Below, piece by piece: positions 61,316-64,000 of a stretch of DNA of 64,000 nucleotides; the stretch's first letter is position 1, and each line of letters begins with the position of its first letter. The position numbers and the translations under genes were made by a program. The stretch comes from Moringa oleifera (Eukaryota; Streptophyta; Magnoliopsida; Brassicales; Moringaceae). The notes beneath the pieces are model-generated. The model saw nothing but the letters and a program-made list of their open reading frames with translations. It did no database searches and was not told the DNA's origin. The stretch spans positions 5,270,001-5,334,000 of the forward strand of contig JAJFZO010000889.1 in assembly GCA_021397835.1 (NCBI GenBank), in the 5' to 3' direction.

Positions 61316-63886
61316 TCAGGTCATCCTATCATATTCCCCACTTTTTAAGGCCTTTAGAGTTATAGGATAGCCACTCCTCAGTCTAGGAATATGGGATTTC
61401 TTTTCTAGGCTGTTATCAGGATCATCAACTTTCCACCTACAAAATGAAATGGGAATTAGGTGTCATTGTAACATGAAAGGATAAAAATTTGATATTATGA
61501 GATACACTTACTTGTATCCGCTGGTCAATCGATGTAGAAAGACCAACATTGTGACTTTAGCCATATTCATTCCTAAGCATGTCCTGGGTCCTGATCCAAA
61601 AGGTATGAAACTGTATGGTTTTTGCATTTCCTGGGGATTTATAACATGGATGTGTTACTAACCATGCTGTAGAGAAGTCACCAATACTTTAGGCCTATGG
61701 ATAGCTGAGTTCAGTATTCAGGGCAGCTGTTAGGGAGCTTCTTACATTGAATCTTGACGGGTTGAATTGCATAGGATCTGTGTATAAAACTGGGTCGTAG
61801 TGTATGCAAGTTGCATCAATGTTTACATGCCAACCTTTCTTTATTTCAAACCCTGCAATGAAGCATGCACAAGAGTTAATATGTGCATTTCCATGAAGAG
61901 ATATTATGAAATGGAAATATATTTATCTTCCAAGGTCCACTACAATGAGGCATTCCACTCAAGCTTCCAATCGTCACATCTTGTAGCAATGGAGTAACAT
62001 GACATTCTCAAGGGAAAGGAGCATGAAGAGAAACTCAGTATAAACTTCCAATCTCAAACTGCAGTTTTCTTTTAAAAATCTGACATCATATAAAAATTTA
62101 GAGGAACTTGCCTTCAATTGTGCAGTCATCAAGTGTAACGCGTGGAAACCACAGCAGGACATTGGACATCCTCAGTGTTTCTTTGAGAACCTGGATAATG
62201 CGTGAAGGTAAAGATTAGTCTACATGAAAGTCATACACTTGATTTTCTTGTTCAAAAGGAAACAACAAGAATTGTAAGATTTTCCTTCACTGTTGAATAG
62301 GTTGATGTAGATATTCTAACCTTTAGGCCATAAGACATACTTTTAATATCTTGAAGGGTAAGTGGGAGCTCATCTGCCTTATTTTTGGTTATTGACAATT
62401 GCTCTTCCTGTAAGCACATAAATCTCAGTTATCCTCCCTACTTAGAAAACTGAAAATGGAACAGTAAATGGTTCTGCTTGCAACATATATGTGAGTAGAT
62501 CTGCTAGACTAGAATGATTAGGGTGTTGTTGAAGTGCTTCTAAGAGTAACGTGCCTACTGATCTAGGCATTTCTTCCCCTCCATTTCTCTATTGTGGTTT
62601 TGTCAGAAACATGACAAGTTCAAAAACGATTTTTAACAATGAGAGTGATATGCTTAGACAGGATAATAAGTAATAACTTGGTGGACATATCTCTAACAAG
62701 TCCTTACTCAACAAACGCACTGCAAAATTTGTAAGAAATCTTACTCTGAGCCTGTCCTGAGCTTCCTTGTTTTCATCAAGGAACTTGACACTCCACATCA
62801 TTGCTGCTGCAGTGGTGGTTTGCCCTGCAATTATCAATGTCAACAGGTTATCCATTATCTCAGAATCATCAAGCTTTTCACTGCATGGATATGAGTCTCT
62901 GTGTAACATAGTCTGCAGGAAGTCATCAGGAGATTCCGTCCCACTCCGTCTTCTAGCAATCATTCCTCTAAAGGTTTCCATAAGTCTTCTACGTGCCTGT
63001 TCCAATAAATCCTGTTAGTATCAATACTTTCAGAATCAATAATTTTGTACTAAATTATTATTTAGATGTAATAACTGCTCATCTCCCAAAAAAATATGTT
63101 GTGTTCTTTTCTTTTCCATTTTTCACTGCACCATCTTTTGATAGCGGATACTTGATTTCTAGCCCTCTTTATTTGTGCAGGCCTGTCTCAGAACCTGGCT
63201 GTTAGAAACCTTTCATACCGTCTAAGTTCGGATGCCTGCTTGGCCTACCTTGATGCCTTTGTAGTATCTTGTCCCAGGAATCATTACAGGGAAGGATAAC
63301 ATGGCATCAGAGACATAGATGCAATCCTTTTCAATCCGTCGTAGTAAGGAATCCTCAGTAACAGAGATCAACATGTCACACATGGCATCAAAAGTAATCT
63401 GCGAGACAATATTGAGGTTAGTTACATGTAACTACAATTTTATCTGCCTCGCATTTATTTAATCATTAAAATGACTTATGACTCAGACAGTAGAAGTTGA
63501 CTATTCATAAGCAATATCCCAATGAAAACCACAAATTCAAGTTATGGATTTAAAATTTTACCTTCATGCTGAAGTCAAGCACCGGAAAGCTTTTTCCACT
63601 TTCTTCTAATTCCTTCAACCTTTTGCAGAGCATTGTGTCGAATTTTGTAATAAACTTAGACAAAGAATTCATAGAGAAAGGATCAGACAGAAGATGCCTA
63701 ATCCTTTTGTGACTCTCATGTGGTACACATAGCAAGCTCTTCTCTCCAACAGCATCTGCCATTGATTTCACATATCCCTTGTTGAAGTAGACAAAATCAT
63801 TGGAAAAAATCATTCTTGCACCTTCTATGCTTGGAACAAACACATGGATCTTACCAAAGATCCTTGTCCTGAACCACTTCCCATGC
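61316..63886 (-). CDS. Cytochrome P450, CYP85 clan, probably CYP722 family (5' end outside window)
   Basis: Haem monooxygenase, probably in the endoplasmic reticulum; CYP722 enzymes are relatives of ABA and brassinosteroid hydroxylases. Eight visible exons on the minus strand: 63886-63562, 63398-63249, 62996-62745, 62407-62321, 62190-62112, 61852-61746, 61630-61512 and 61436-61316. All phases join, and the stop is at 61318-61316. Motifs in order: SDPFSMNSLSKFI, the I-helix oxygen-binding LIIAGQTTTAAAMMW, KETLRM (ExxR), FNPSRF (the PERF position) and the haem loop FGSGPRTCLG. The intron after 62112 starts with GC instead of GT. The first visible exon begins inside a codon, so the membrane anchor and N-terminus lie beyond 64000. 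Wording recalls Arabidopsis CYP722A1; the substrate is not deducible. Confidence 0.93.
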
Positions 63887-64000
63887 CTGCATTAATTTGT
63901 GTCTCTATTATTTCACAATGATAACTAGATGTGTATTCTAGATTTGCTATAAGTACTTCAGGACGAAAGATAAAGAGAAAAAGACGGAATCAAAATGTAT

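Overview
This is nuclear DNA from a plant, most likely a eudicot. The genes have GT-AG introns, the intergenic DNA is very AT-rich, and plant-specific families are present (SABATH methyltransferases, a PPR-E protein, DUF4408/DUF761, a heavy-metal-associated isoprenylated protein, a Tm-1-like protein, a CYP85-clan P450). LINE, Ty3/gypsy and Ty1/copia relics are also present. I cannot name the species. I assembled all gene models by reading splice sites by eye; in every multi-exon gene the exon phases join without a frameshift.

Layout, left to right: (1) 1-1157 +, the 3' end of an endo-beta-mannanase. (2) 1857-4022 +, an intronless PPR-E protein close to Arabidopsis At3g47840. (3) 4870-8017 -, a chloroplast-type lipid phosphate phosphatase epsilon in four exons. 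(4) 8018-12860, mostly non-coding DNA, then 12861-13634 +, an intronless DUF4408/DUF761 membrane protein. (5) 17071-18446 -, a single SABATH methyltransferase. (6) 18447-24600, non-coding DNA ending in a 2.4-kb extremely AT-rich block with a degenerate tandem repeat of about 85 bp. (7) 24731-33777 +, three tandem SABATH genes of the salicylate/benzoate methyltransferase type (copies 1-3). (8) 34714-35247 +, a small heavy-metal-associated isoprenylated protein. (9) 35681-56311 +, a complete nine-exon Tm-1-like (UPF0261) gene whose sixth intron is about 16.3 kb of nested retroelements. (10) 57000-60530 +, a broken LINE. (11) 61316-63886 -, the last eight visible exons of a cytochrome P450, probably CYP722, continuing beyond the right edge.

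The genes do not form a pathway; they are ordinary neighbours on a plant chromosome. The two dynamic regions are the SABATH array and the Tm-1-like intron. In the SABATH array, the flanks group copies 2 and 3, but the coding core groups copies 1 and 2, which indicates gene conversion. The residue that clamps salicylate in characterised SAMTs is replaced by Gln (copies 1, 2) or His (copy 3), and copy 2 shows signs of decay. In the Tm-1-like intron, at least four retroelements are nested, including two pairs of oppositely oriented related sequences, while the host exons stay intact.

I found no convincing tRNA, rRNA, known microRNA or CRISPR-like element.
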